64,000 nucleotides of DNA from Fistularia commersonii (taxonomy: Eukaryota; Chordata; Actinopteri; Syngnathiformes; Fistulariidae), in contig JBBMNZ010000001.1 in the NCBI GenBank assembly GCA_037954325.1, positions 14,419,758-14,483,757 of the forward strand, in the 5' to 3' direction. The notes beneath the pieces are model-generated. The model ran no database searches. It saw only the letters and a list, made by a program, of their open reading frames with translations, and was not told where the DNA came from. The translations under genes were made by a program, and so were the position numbers. Below are positions 48,444-60,593 of the stretch, in pieces; the first letter of the stretch is position 1, and each line of letters begins with the position of its first letter.

Positions 48444-48897
48444 ATGACCGCGCCGATCCTGCTCCTCCACCTGGCCCTGTGGCTTCTGGCTGGAAACTTC
48501 TCAGCGGAGGCGACCTACTACCGACACCACCGCTACATCCCCCATTTCTACCGCTACCGGGAGCACTCCGCCAACACTGAGAACCTGCTCCCCGAAGTAT
48601 CCAACCCGGCGCATCCTCCTGTCTCACAGCCCGGCGTGCCGACATACCCCGAGATCCCGCAAGTCTTTCACCCGGTGCCCGAGGTGTTCCAGCCCGTCCC
48701 GGAGGCTTTTCCCCCGGTGCCTGAAGTCGTGCATCCCGCGCCCGAGTTCCACCTCAAACCCTACTTGCCTGCACCCGAAGCCCCATCGCCTGTCAACGGC
48801 ACCCGGGTTTTCTACGGGGTGATGTTTGACGCGGGGAGCACAGGCACCAGGATCCACATCTACAAATTCATCCAAAAAGACCCCGGTAATTCTTCCA

Positions 48898-48934
<37 letters not shown>

Positions 48935-51900
48935 CCTTCGCCTGCTGTCACTGCGGTGCGGTGAGCCCGACCGACGCGCACCGGCGAGCGAGGACGCGCG
49001 CGTAATACCGTCTTCTAAAAGTGGCTGAGGTGGACTTTTAATTTGCCGGTTTGACTCAGCTGTGTAGGAAGCAGACCTTTAAACCTCAGGCAGAATGTAG
49101 GTCAGCTGCTGCAGTCTGAAGACAAGCAGTATTTTAAGATTCCTCAAATATGTGATGCTTAGCTCTCAATTCTATGAACTGTTTCCTGAGACTGATTTCT
49201 TCTTTCAGTTGAGCTGCCGGTTTTGGACAATGAACTGTACCATGCCGTGAAGCCTGGCCTTTCTGCTTACAAAGACAACCCCGAGGAGGTACGTATACCT
49301 GCTTGCACCTTAACCTGTGTGGCTCATTATTCCCTGTCAGACGTGATATTAGGTTCACTATCCGCACAACCGCTGAAACCACTCGGATATAAATACTGTC
49401 ATTACAAATAAATACCTGCTGCTTGTGCTCTCTGTGCTGCCCTGTTTCGTCCGTTTTGTCTATCCGACCGAGTGGCGAATTTCTTTTGGGCGATGAATGG
49501 CCATTCATTCTGCGCTCTGACCATGCATGTTTGAATTCTGCGGCCTGCAACTAATTGACATCTTCTGGTCAGGGCGGCAACACTGTCAGACAGCTGCTGA
49601 AGATTGCCAAGAAGACGGTGCCAGAGGAGGAATGGAGGAGGACGCCAGTTGTCCTGAGGGCCACAGCGGGGCTGCGTTTGCTGCCCGAAGACAAGGCGAA
49701 GGCTCTCTTAAACGAGGTCAGGTGCATTTCTCTTCTCTCAGACAGCTTGGCACAACCATCACTGATCCCACCGAGAAGCGGGATGAAAAACCACTAAGTG
49801 CTTACAAGTGTCGCTTTGGGGAAAAAAAAAAAAAAAAAAAAAGGCTACCCATTTGGTGGCTATCTTGTTATCAAAAACAGCTGTTATGAGGTTGTGTGGA
49901 GTAACCAAATTTGTCATTTAAAGTATTAAATCAAGACTACTGTACATGATTGTGGTTAGCTGTCACTTTAAAATATTGTAGGCAGTTTCTGTGTCAGAGG
50001 ATACATAGACATCTATGGTATAATGGGCTTGTTTGAATATATTTTGTTTTACAGGTACAAGAGGTATTTCACGAGTCCCCCTTCTATGTGCCAGAAAACA
50101 GTGTTTCCATCATGAATGGAACAAATGAGGGTAATCTATTTTCTCAAATTCTTTGATTGTCCTGAGAAGTGCTATGCTGTAGGTGGCTCATTTGACAAGG
50201 GCGTATCAAACAATTCTGCTCTTGTATTGTTTTTACAAGACATCACTTAGTAACTCAGTGAAGCAAACAAACACACTAATGTCCCTCCCCCACACCCAAT
50301 AATTTATGGCCATCCTTCATTGTTTCATCACAATGTATTATCCTCACATTATGATTACAGAGACCGGACATCTGAGGCAATTGTAATTACATGGAATGGC
50401 CAGTAATTTCACCCGACTATTTTAGCATTTGACAAATTAAATCTCGCATTTTGCGTTTACTCCTTGTACTTGTCAGAATTTGAATCAATAGTAGTGTCTT
50501 GTAAATTCACTGTTTACTAATGCTTATATTTTCACCCACGTGCCGTTGCAGGAGTCCTTGCCTGGGTCACCGTGAACTTCCTCACAGGTAAGACATTGCT
50601 TGTGTTTTGTTATGTTGGTGTTAGTGGTCAGGAGGCTCATATCTGAGGCTCCAGTGTACACAGATACCCAGCAGTGAAAGACTCTTGTCTCCGGACTGAG
50701 GTCACAAACTTGAATCCCTGCCCTAAAAAAGCTTTCAATAACAATCCATATTTCCTCATGTTTCTCGCTCAGCGGACGTACAGTCAAATTTGTACCACAC
50801 GCCCTTTAGTTTAGAACCTAAACTCACATCTCGGAGGGCAAGAACATGATATGTGAGCAGGGAAAATCTGTGATTTAGCGGTTGCAAAAATTTATAAACT
50901 CTATTGACGATGCATACAGGGGTGAACCTGTTTTTTTTTTTTCATTCGCTAGGTCACTTGTATTCCAACACAAAAAGGACGGTAGGCATCCTGGATCTGG
51001 GTGGCGGATCTACACAGATCACATTCCTTCCTAAGTCAAAGGTAAATTGAATACTGGGTGCACTAAAAATACATCAAAAGTGGTGTTTTTAGTTAAAACA
51101 TCACCCCGTTCTTTCCCATTGCCCAACAGAAAACGCTTCAGTCTGCTCCCTTCAGTTATATCGCCAATTTCAACCTATTCAACCACACCTATCAACTGTA
51201 CACGCACAGGTAAATATCCCCAAAGCTTCATTGATGTGATCAAGTATCCAGAGTATCAGAAACAGTCGTTTAAAAGTACAAGCAGCAATTTAAGTCCTAA
51301 CCCCAATATATCTCACCATAGCTACCTTGGAAATGGACTGTATGCAGCTCGACTGGCAACTCTTGGCGCACTAGGAGCAGATGGTACAGTAACTTGGACC
51401 TTTTCAAACTATTTGCAGGTCGATCTACGCATGTTTCTTCAATGGAAGATGACAAATGTTCCCATTATTGTGGCTTTTCTAGGCCTGGATTGGAAAGTCT
51501 TCACTAGTTCCTGCCTCCCGAAAAAGTTCAGAGAGGAGGTGACTTTTTCTGGTGTCACCTACCAAGTCAGCGGGATTCCAGACGGTAAGATAAAAGCTCC
51601 CTGAGGTTTGGATTACTTTCCCAGTGCTTTGGATCCAGCGACTCATGCATTCCTTTCCCAACTGTGGAAGTACATTAGATGACAGTATCATACAGTCACA
51701 TCTGAACGCTGCAATTTTGGTGACCCTGGTGCCAAACGCGTGTTTGGTAATCCTCCCTCTTTCTCTGTCTTCCTGCTTGAACAATTATACAATAGTCAAC
51801 ATTGTATTTAAACCTAAGAAAACTGTCAGTTAACTTTTCAAATAGGGCAGGCACTCCCATACCACAGTCAAGTAGCCAAAAGATGCCGATCTTGTCTGAG

Positions 51901-53470
51901 TAGTTTTTTTTTTTGTTTGTTTTTTTTTCTGTGTGTGTGTGTGTGTGTGTGTGTAACGAGTGGCTTGATCTTGACCGCTCACAATTATGTGGTAAAAATA
52001 GACAGCCCAATAGGGCAGCGCTAACTGCCGCTCTTGTCAGCACATGGTTTCGCTGGCATGACAGCACCAACCATACCCTCGGGGCTGTGTGAAACTTCTG
52101 GGGCTTCCCTCGTATACTATCTGGTGTGCCCCCCTGGTTCAGCCCCGGGCTTAGTTCAAACAGCGGCTACAAGCGCTCCAGATTGCATGACATCCAATTT
52201 CACTGACAAATAATGTTTCCTCCTCTCTTCCCAGGCTATGCTGGCTACAAGCTGTGCTACTATGAGGTGATGAAAGTGATAAAGGGAAGAGTCCATCAGC
52301 CTTATGAAGTGAAGGGCAGCAGCGTGTTTTATGCTTTCTCCTACTATTTCGACAGAGCCGTGGAGTCCGGTCTCATCGGTGAGTTGGCATCGAAGAAAGA
52401 CTATCCTTCTTGTGCCATTATCTCACTCATTATAATCCTTTGTTCAAAATTGGTCCGTAAATTGTGTTGTTTTTTCTTTCTCACAGATGGCACCAGAGGT
52501 GGTGCTGTTGAAGTTAGGGATTTTAAGAAGAGAGCCAAAGAAGGTAAGTTACATGTTAAAGTCTGCTAGATGAAAGCGATCTCGGAAGTTATACAATGAC
52601 CGTACTTTAACTACACAAATCATTACACATATTTAGAACACTGCATATCCAATATAATTCATCACAGCGCTGAGCTCCAAAACTACAAAAGCATGACATC
52701 ATGACATTGACTATTTAACCATGCCATGCTTATCAGTAGAATCAGATTAAGAGCAAGAAGAAATGAGTCTGTGTGTGAAAGTCTGAGGCTGTTTGTATTG
52801 TGAGAACACTGTCACATGGCCTCGAGGAACAAGTCTGGCTCAGGCGGTGCTGGCATTTGAGCTGATAATGTCTGCCTGGCCCAGGCAGGAGGGCACCTGA
52901 CAGCCACACACCACCTGGACGCTGAGACATACTGACAAACACACGCTGTATGTGAGATTGTTTAACACCACCACCCACCTACAGCCTTGAGCTGACCCTC
53001 AGTTGTTCTTTTCACACTCGCCTGTTTATGAATCCAAACAAAATCAAAGGTTATCGTGTAGTGTTAGAAAAGGTGTTTTTGTCCTTGATACGTGGAAAGA
53101 TGTGATGCAAGATGATGTCAACAGCTTAGTGTATTCAAACTGAAGTGATTCTGAAAATGTGTGTGTTTTTTCTGCCTGCAGTTTGCAACAAAATGACCAA
53201 ATACCGCGCTATCAGCCCCTTCCTGTGCATGGATATGACGTATATCACCTGTCTGTTAAAGGAGGGCTTTGGCTTCAAGGACAACACTGTGCTACAGGTG
53301 AGTCAGTCAGAGGGCACAACTATCATATTCAATGGGATTTAAATTACTGCAATACCCATGAACCTATGTCTCTTTCTGCTCAACAGCTGGCCAAAAAAGT
53401 TAATAATGTGGAGACCAGCTGGGCTCTGGGGGCAACCTTTGACTACTTCAGAAACTTCAATATCCACTAA
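48444..53470 (+). CDS. entpd5: Ectonucleoside triphosphate diphosphohydrolase 5 (ER UDPase/GDPase)
   Basis: ENTPD5 hydrolyses UDP and GDP in the ER lumen, supporting glycoprotein folding; fish entpd5a is needed for bone mineralisation. Thirteen exons join in phase: 48444-48885, 49209-49288, 49573-49716, 50055-50130, 50552-50587, 50953-51041, 51130-51209, 51322-51383, 51483-51584, 52235-52378, 52487-52543, 53182-53297, 53387-53470, for 503 residues. A signal peptide is clear (APILLLHLALWLLAG). All apyrase conserved regions are present: FDAGSTGTR (residues 128-136), ATAGLR, SIMNGTNEGVLAWVTVNFL, LDLGGGSTQ, and the C-terminal NNVETSWALGATF. The C-terminus lacks a membrane anchor, as in ENTPD5. 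Human ENTPD5 is 428 residues; the extra length is a Tyr/His-rich and Pro-rich linker at residues 25-118 containing four PVPE-type heptads. Which fish paralogue this is (a or b) cannot be told here, though the position next to coq6 and bbof1 suggests entpd5a. Confidence 0.95.
48663..48746 (+). repeat. entpd5: Four in-frame 21-bp heptad repeats in entpd5 exon 1
   Basis: Residues 74-101 read VFHPVPE, VFQPVPE, AFPPVPE and VVHPAPE, an exact 7-residue period. They lie between the signal peptide and the catalytic domain. Confidence 0.9.
48898..48934. repeat. (CT)n microsatellite
   Basis: CT-rich tract starting 12 bases after the first entpd5 splice donor. Confidence 0.9.
49822..49842. repeat. Poly(A), 21 bases
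   Basis: A run in the entpd5 intron 49717-50054. Confidence 0.9.
51930..51954. repeat. (GT)n microsatellite
   Basis: About 12 GT units after a T-rich tract, in the entpd5 intron 51585-52234. Confidence 0.9.
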
Positions 53471-54860
53471 GGACAGCTGTTTGTCACAGCTGCTGGCACT
53501 GAGACTGTGGGGCTTCCCTTCCGCCATCCACCGTCTATCAGCCCGTCCCCTAACAGACACACCCACTACCATTATACCTCTCCTCTATTATTCAAGCGCA
53601 ACACCCTGCGAACATTCTGAGAACTGTAGAAAAAAAAAAAAAATCACTATATTTTTATAAGGCCAGCTATTTCTACTGTATGTTGAGCTCATAACGTGTG
53701 GGCTGAATTTATTTTTGTAAAGAGTTTACATTTTTATTTCTCTCTGGCCGTTGGACCTGAATAGTGCTCTCAGCTGCTCGTAGAGCGTGCAGAGGAAATG
53801 AGAAACAGCCAGGCTTTGTGTTTCTGTGCTTACCTTGGTCCTGGTACGCACTGCACACCATGGTGGAATGGAAACTGCTTGCTGGAGATGCAGCTGCAGT
53901 TGTGTCTCTAACTGACTGAAAGTTAGCCTTTATTTGGTTCCGGCAATAAATTATTTCACAGGACGCAAATTCCACCTCCTGTAGCCTTTGGGAAGACTGC
54001 AGCTTCTTGTCTGCAACTTTGCACGCAACACTTTAATTGCAGATATTGTAGCTAAGACCTGATCAATTTCTTTGATGTCATACGTGGTGTCGTGTGTTCA
54101 TCAAGTAGAATATGTTTCATCATGACTTGGGGAGGGAGTGAAGAAAGTTCTGTGGGAAGGGTGCTGTCACAATGTGCTGTGTGGCTGTCACATGCATGAG
54201 GTTAATACCTCTATCTTTAAAATTCATCCATTATTGTTTGTTTAGTCTGGAATGGAAAGTCCTTATCATGCATACTTAAATTGCAGGGGCCCCATGTCTG
54301 AACTGTATTTTAGACCAGCAACAGAAAAACCTCTCATCAAGGTTAGATAGTTCTAACAACATAATTTACAGCTTTTAAATATAGAAAAAAATGTAAACAT
54401 AAATTATGTACAGTACGAGTTAAAATCATGACTCCTTGATTTGTAGGGATGCAGCTTGTTGCTCAACAGCATTAATTATGTTTAATTGTGTTTGTCATTT
54501 TGTTGTCAACTGTACAAATATTTAAATAACTGATTTTGATTTTGTTACTGATATCAGAACACTCTAACTGCTCTCAAAACCATTCCATTGCTGTTTTTAT
54601 CTGCCAGTATTCAACATGTTCCATAACTACTGCTGTACATACATACATATATATATATATACACACACACACACATATTGTAAACTTTTTAAATTGAGCT
54701 TGACGGACAGAACCGCATTTAAATTGCAATTCTTTAATGAAGCACTATTGCTAATAAATACCTTGATACTCATCAGTTCAATAACCTGATGACCTCTTGT
54801 AAATTGATTTTATTAATACGAGTGAATTAACTTTGTATGTTTTAATAAAATCTCCAAAAA
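53471..54860 (+). other. entpd5: entpd5 3' UTR with several poly(A) signals
   Basis: AATAAA occurs near 53944, 54751 and 54843. The most distal would give a 3' UTR of about 1.4 kb; the first would give about 0.5 kb. Beyond about 54870 is a short spacer before the convergent coq6 gene. Confidence 0.5.
54637..54677. repeat. Compound (CATA)n-(TA)n-(CA)n microsatellite
   Basis: Three short dinucleotide or tetranucleotide tracts joined end to end in the putative entpd5 3' UTR. Confidence 0.85.
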
Positions 54861-55140
54861 TGTGTCATATGAATGTTTCTTCCCCTCCAACACATCATTA
54901 ATTGGGTTGAAGCTTAACTGCGTGCATTACAGATTGATTAGAGCTGCTGAAACATATTAAGCATATTTGAAATAATCGTGGATTTATTTTAATTTTTGAT
55001 CACTGCATCTTTTATGACTGCATGCCATCTATGATTGTAGAGCACAGCACAAGCTTTTTTTTTTTGGACAATAGGACAACGGGAGACTAACTCCTATTAC
55101 GCCTAATAGGCCAATGCTAAAAACATACTGCTAAAAAACA

Positions 55141-55184
55141 TAAAGGGAACACTTGGAGATGCATTGTCTTAAGTGTTCCCTTTA
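55141..55184. repeat. 14-bp inverted repeat, MITE-end-like
   Basis: TAAAGGGAACACTT and its exact reverse complement flank a 16-base spacer. The arm resembles terminal repeats of fish DNA transposons that begin with AAAGGGAACAC, but no full element is present. It lies between the entpd5 and coq6 3' ends. Confidence 0.6.
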
Positions 55185-55672
55185 TTTTCTTTGCACACTG
55201 TTTATAGAAATTTGTAGTGGATCGGAAATATTTGATTAGATGATTTTATTGTTTACTTCGATTGTGCCTTTTCCTACGCATTTATAAACGGAAGTGGCTC
55301 CTTCAAATGGAAAGGACTTGAGGTTTATGAGGAGAGTGCAACAATAAAGGTTTTAACCATATCATTTGTCCATTCGTGGACATGCTAATTTGTACCTTTT
55401 TTTGAAATGCTGGATGTTTATTTAGTAAAAGAGTTTAAGTTTGATAAGTGTGAAAATACTATCCATCCTTTAATTCGTTAAGTCAAAATAATCAGTGGAA
55501 AACATTAATAGACGATAGGGCAAAGCTATTGGAAGTTTTCAACACTTCGTTGCAGAACTCAGTGCATTCTTTACACTTTCTTCATGTATGCTACAGCCTT
55601 GAAACCTGCAACTTTGGGAATTTGTTGCTCAGCAAAGACAAAAAAACTGATGACAAGGGAGTAAAATACATT

Positions 55673-55678
55673 TTTATT
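55673..55678 (-). terminator. coq6: Poly(A) signal of coq6
   Basis: Plus-strand TTTATT reads AATAAA on the minus strand, about 95 bases past the coq6 stop. A second copy near 55708 is closer to the stop. Confidence 0.5.
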
Positions 55679-55771
55679 AAGTTAAGTGATTCACATTCAG
55701 GTTTTGGTTTTATTGCCCGTTTAGCACAAAGTCATTGCCGATACCTTGATGACCAACATGTGACACATGCA

Positions 55772-58251
55772 TCACTTGCTTGCGAACGCCATGATCTGCT
55801 CCTGCAGAGTCAAAAGAAAAACTGTATAAAAAGCTATGTGACAGTTATAATTGAGTGGCCCTATGGACCCTGACACAAAATCTACCAAAAAGATGTGTTG
55901 ATATCATAACATTTATATATAAAAAAAGTGGCTTGTGCTTCGATAGTGAGTTGTCTTGCTCTGAAACACTTAGTAGGGAATAAAGACATGTCACATGAGT
56001 GGTCGGTAATAAAAGGGGTGTGAAAACACAAGCCAACACCACTGTCAGCTGCCCCAGTGCCAGGCCTGCACCCCGCCCACACACTTTTGGTAACACTAAA
56101 TTTGGGGCTAAACTTAGATGCCATAGTAATAGGTTCAGAACCCTTGAAATTATAGACACCGCTAAAGTAACGCTGTGTGTAATAAGAAACAAAGGTGTGG
56201 GTGGAGCTTTAGCTGTGACAAGTGGTTGATATTATCATTGATAGTCAGGTCCAGTGGAATTCACAGTGGGAGGTGATTGTTTGTAGAAAGCTAGCAGAGA
56301 GAAAGCTCACCTTTAGCGCTGGAAGCATGTTGGTGGCCTGAAGACCGAAGGTGCGTAGGAGAACCACAGGGGCAACATTAGTGGAATAAAGACGTTTCAT
56401 GAGGTCGATGGCAGCCATCATGGGAAGATTGTGTCGCTGACGGTCAGTTTCGTATTCTAACAGGTGCTGCATTGCACCTGCACAAACAAATATTGATTGA
56501 AGAGCCATCTTTAAAGTTGGCAATTTTTCTCGATATTTAGTTTCTCCACAAGGTCAACGCAGTGGTGTCATTTACAAATATATTAAAGAAACACAGCGGC
56601 TCATTTCTGTTCAAAAACAACATATGACTGTCAGCAGAGCGAACATTAAAACATCAAATAAATGCAAGCGGGGATGGGGTATGGAAAAGAGCTTGGGGTA
56701 AACCACTGTGCTACGGTTCTAGTATGTTTGGAGCTCTCACTGACCCAGGTCCTTCCCGTTAAAGGCCGCCTGGCTCAGTAGCTGTGTGAGGCAAGCCACA
56801 TCCCCAAAGCCCAGGTTGGCTCCCTGTCCAGCCAGCGGATGTACACGATGGGCCGCGTCCCTGGAAACACAAACACATCCTTGTCCGTCTAAATACAACA
56901 CACTGGGCAGTTATTTTCTTTGTGCATTATTATATTGAAATGTCATTTAATTACACATTAAATAAAGGGTCATTGACTGAAAAGTTGACAACAGGGAATT
57001 GTTAGCCTTATTGTTTTTATCTTTCATGTGCAGGTATTGAGATTGTGTTTCATTATCTCACCCAATGAGAGCCACTCTGTGCCTGATGTACTCTGATGCA
57101 TGACCCATGCCCAGGGGAAACATGACTCGGGTCTTTGGGCCAATGCCTGCCACACTCGGGGGCAGCTGTCGAGGGGAACCTGCAGAAGGCACGAGAGTCG
57201 AAAGGGCTTTGCGGAACAAAGAGCCGGCTGTGTCAATCAATTCAGACTGGTTCTCATTGCTCCACTGTCGAGGAGAGAGACAGATTGACATCGAAAGAAC
57301 AGAAAAATGACAAGATGAGAGAGAAAACAGACCAGCTGAGTAGACTAAGAAATTAGCAGACATAGAGGCAAAGCTAAACTCCAGGCCAGTGAAATTTCTT
57401 CCTTGCCCTCCCTAACTAACGGGTTTGGCAGTGCCTCAGGAGTCGGGCTAATTAAAAGAAGATGCCGGTCAGGCACTGCAGTTGAATTAGCTGTGTTCGA
57501 AAAACATTCCATGCAGTAATGGTCGACACTGGCAGACCACAGGTTTAATTAGCAAACCAGGCCTGAAACCAAACGTGACTCAACCGTGGTGACCCCGTCC
57601 ATCAGAAGGCGGTAAAAATAGGCAGCTTGGGAAAACTCAGTTTCTTCAAACATGAAGAAACAGATAGGTATAATGATTCTTACAGTGAAATAAAGGCACT
57701 GCGTCATGATTTTTGGCTTCCCGAAACAGTGACATGCAGATATATCTCTGAACCCAGACACAAAAATATCAAAACATCAAGTGTAAACAAGTGGAATCTG
57801 ACTTGAGATTTAACTGAAGCACTTACAAAGGCTGAATTGACAGCATCCACAAAGCTCTCCTCGTCCAGCTCCAGCAGCTCCTCTGCAAGCCGATGGCTAG
57901 TTGACCACACGAGTGAGCTCTCTGTGTCTGCAAGCTGTGACAAAACTAGTGTTTTCTTCACCCACTTTTATTGAAAAGACCAATATTTTGCAGGAAAACC
58001 ACTTGCAGCAAACAAAAGCGATATATCACCGGTAACATTGCGATGGGCCCCGTGGGGAGGAACCGCTGCCATGCCACATTGTTCTCGGTGGGCTGCCCAA
58101 CATAGGAAAATTAATTCAATCAAATACTTGACACAAATTGTGTACAAAGACATTATGCAACACATATTTCATTACATTCATTTAACATCAAATAATATAG
58201 TACAAAAACATATTAAAAACACATGCAAAATCACAGTATGTATACATACCC

Positions 58252-58283
<32 letters not shown>

Positions 58284-59718
58284 CTGCAAGATTATGAAAC
58301 AGACTTAGTGAGTTATTACTATGCACCTCCGAAAGATGCAGCACAGCAACCACAGCAGACTGGTCGTAATTCCACTTCACTGTGGCTATCCCCAATTCCC
58401 GCCTCACCATGGAGTTTGGGCCATCGGCACCGATCTGAAACAGACAAATTTGAGCATCGGGGAACTGTCGAAGATGTGGCTGAACAACGGAATCCCAGCA
58501 GGTTGAATAGGGAAGTCATACTGACCAGCAGCTTGGTCTGGAGGGTTTCCCCGCTGGCCAATGTGACCCGAACCCATGGGATGGAGTCTGCTGATTGATG
58601 GGGCATGGGCCACTTGTAATTAACCACTTTGGACCTGTACTTAACTTTCACGTTATCTAGGAAACAAAGTAACAAAGTTGGTCAGCAAAAGGAAAAGCTG
58701 TTCAGATAATGCAATGGCACCAGGTGCTCTGGTGGTGCTGAAATTGTAATCACAACATCATATCTCAAATATGCACAAGTTAGCTGTTGCAATTGTTGTT
58801 TGAGAGTCCTTTCAAAGGCATGGCCTGTCACACAATTGACAAATATATCACGTTATACTTGGCTTGCCAGTTTAATGGACAGTGTGCTTAAACTGCAATT
58901 AGTATGAAAATATAAGCAGGCGTCGATGGGAAAATTACAGGAACTCTGCTGCTAACAGGATCTATCTAGAGGCTGACAATCGATCACTGAATATGATGTT
59001 CGATCTGACAGTAGGCCTCCACTGAAAAACAACTACATCCAGTTAATATACTGAATATTGAGCCTAACAGCATAAGACAATATGTGAGAGACAAGTAGAC
59101 AAATGTGAGGCACATGAAGCAAAACCACGTGAGTTTTACTTGGTGTAAAATGTTGAAAGCTGTTAATAAATATGTGACCAACTGTCAAGCATGTAGTAGA
59201 ACTAGATTTATTTGTGAACCTCTGAATAGTTTGTCTAATGTCAACATCAGTATAATATTCAACACTGTCAGTGTTTGAGGCTGCAAAGCTGGGAGCACAT
59301 GGCAGCTTTAAATAAGACTTTGGACCGTGTCACATGTCCTCCCAGAGTGCCCAGGCTCTGCGTTTTCGTAAAATGTGTGTCTTCATCGAAACTGTAGGAA
59401 AAATGTAAACGCCGCAGAGGTTGTCTTGAAAAATAGTAAATGGTCAAGAACAAATAAACAAACCTGGTAAAAGGACAGGATTGATGAAATTACATTAGCT
59501 GGCCGACCACTGGGACGATGGAACGGAGTCCAAGAAGTTTGCCCTATTTGCGGTTTCACATTTAAATCACGAAGGACGTCCGCTTGCTTACCAGACACGC
59601 TGTCGAGCTGTTTAGTGAGCGCAGCCACGATAATGTCGTTTTCCACTATGTATGCCATCTCATCCTCCAGGTTCTCCTTATCAAACGTGATCAGGGCATC
59701 AGAGCAGGCATCCCAAAC
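55772..59718 (-). CDS. coq6: Ubiquinone biosynthesis monooxygenase COQ6, 5' exons off the right edge
   Basis: COQ6 is a mitochondrial FAD-dependent monooxygenase that hydroxylates the ring of the ubiquinone precursor at C5. Nine minus-strand exons join in phase: 59718-59592, 58656-58526, 58434-58327, 58092-58030, 57934-57827, 57264-57062, 56860-56745, 56477-56311, 55801-55772, encoding 350 residues plus the stop. Human COQ6 has 468 residues, and its first about 110, with the transit peptide and the FAD-binding GxGxxG, are not found up to base 64000. Conserved parts include VENDIIVAALTKQLDSVS, GADGPNSMVRR, TENNVAWQRFLPTGPIAMLP, the flavin motif GDAAHRVHPLAGQGANLGFG and the C-terminus EQIMAFASK. 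The 3' gene end is convergent with entpd5, as in human. There is no sign of decay in the visible exons. Confidence 0.95.
58258..58283. repeat. (TA)n microsatellite
   Basis: TA tract in the coq6 intron between 58092 and 58327. Confidence 0.9.
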
Positions 59719-60593
59719 CTAAATGAGAGGTCAATTATGCCCGCGGTCTACCCTTAAATGTATACTTCTCCCTATATATAGCTGGACAGAGATGCGTTAT
59801 TTCAAATCAGCTGAACACATCAAAGCTCCTGTTGGAGGTTGGCACAGCCTGCTTCCATCAAAACCAGAGCTAAGAAGGTCACCAACACCCCTCCATGCCC
59901 TGACAGAATACTTCTGCTTAATGTAGCTCCCTGTGGTTGAGGGCCAAGTGACATTTGTGATTTGGACTTTTGCTAACATATCCTTGAGCACACAAATTAT
60001 GAATGACATGTTTGTGAACATTAGAGAGCGGTTCAATATTTATACTTAACCGGGAGCAACAGAATATGATGTAGTTCTCAGCTACTCTACTGTAACGCCA
60101 ACCCTGAAAGAACCGTTTGACTTGAATATGAGGGGCTGAAACATGTTTGTACAAGGTTAATCCTCTCCAGGGTTACAACTATGGTTACACAACCCATCAT
60201 TCAGCAGTAATACCCTCCTACACTATTTTTTCCAACTTGCCATAAAGTATTGGGGTATACCCCACAAAAAACCACTAATGTGAGTGGGTCTGCAACTCGT
60301 GATAAGTGGTTGGAAGGAAAATTTTTTACAGAGACCAGCCCCAAAACTGGTATGGTTTTGTTTAAGGCTGGGTGAAATGTTGCAGCTTTCAGGGAAAGAA
60401 TGAGTAACATTTCTTGCAATATTTAAACAATGCACTTCCTTACAATTTTATGTGTGTGTTTTTGTGTGGTGGCAAAACTTCCCTCTGTTTTCACACTAAA
60501 GCCTCGATGCTTCAGTTACATTTAATGTGAAGGATTATTTTACAGCTTCACGAGAATCTTATTTCTGCCTGCGGTGCATATTTTCCAAAACTA

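Noticed and set aside
48109..48645. 178-codon minus-strand open frame opposite entpd5 exon 1
   Set aside because: It is a shadow of GC-rich coding DNA and its sequence is low-complexity Gly/Arg/Ser. The plus strand carries a clear signal peptide and apyrase domain.
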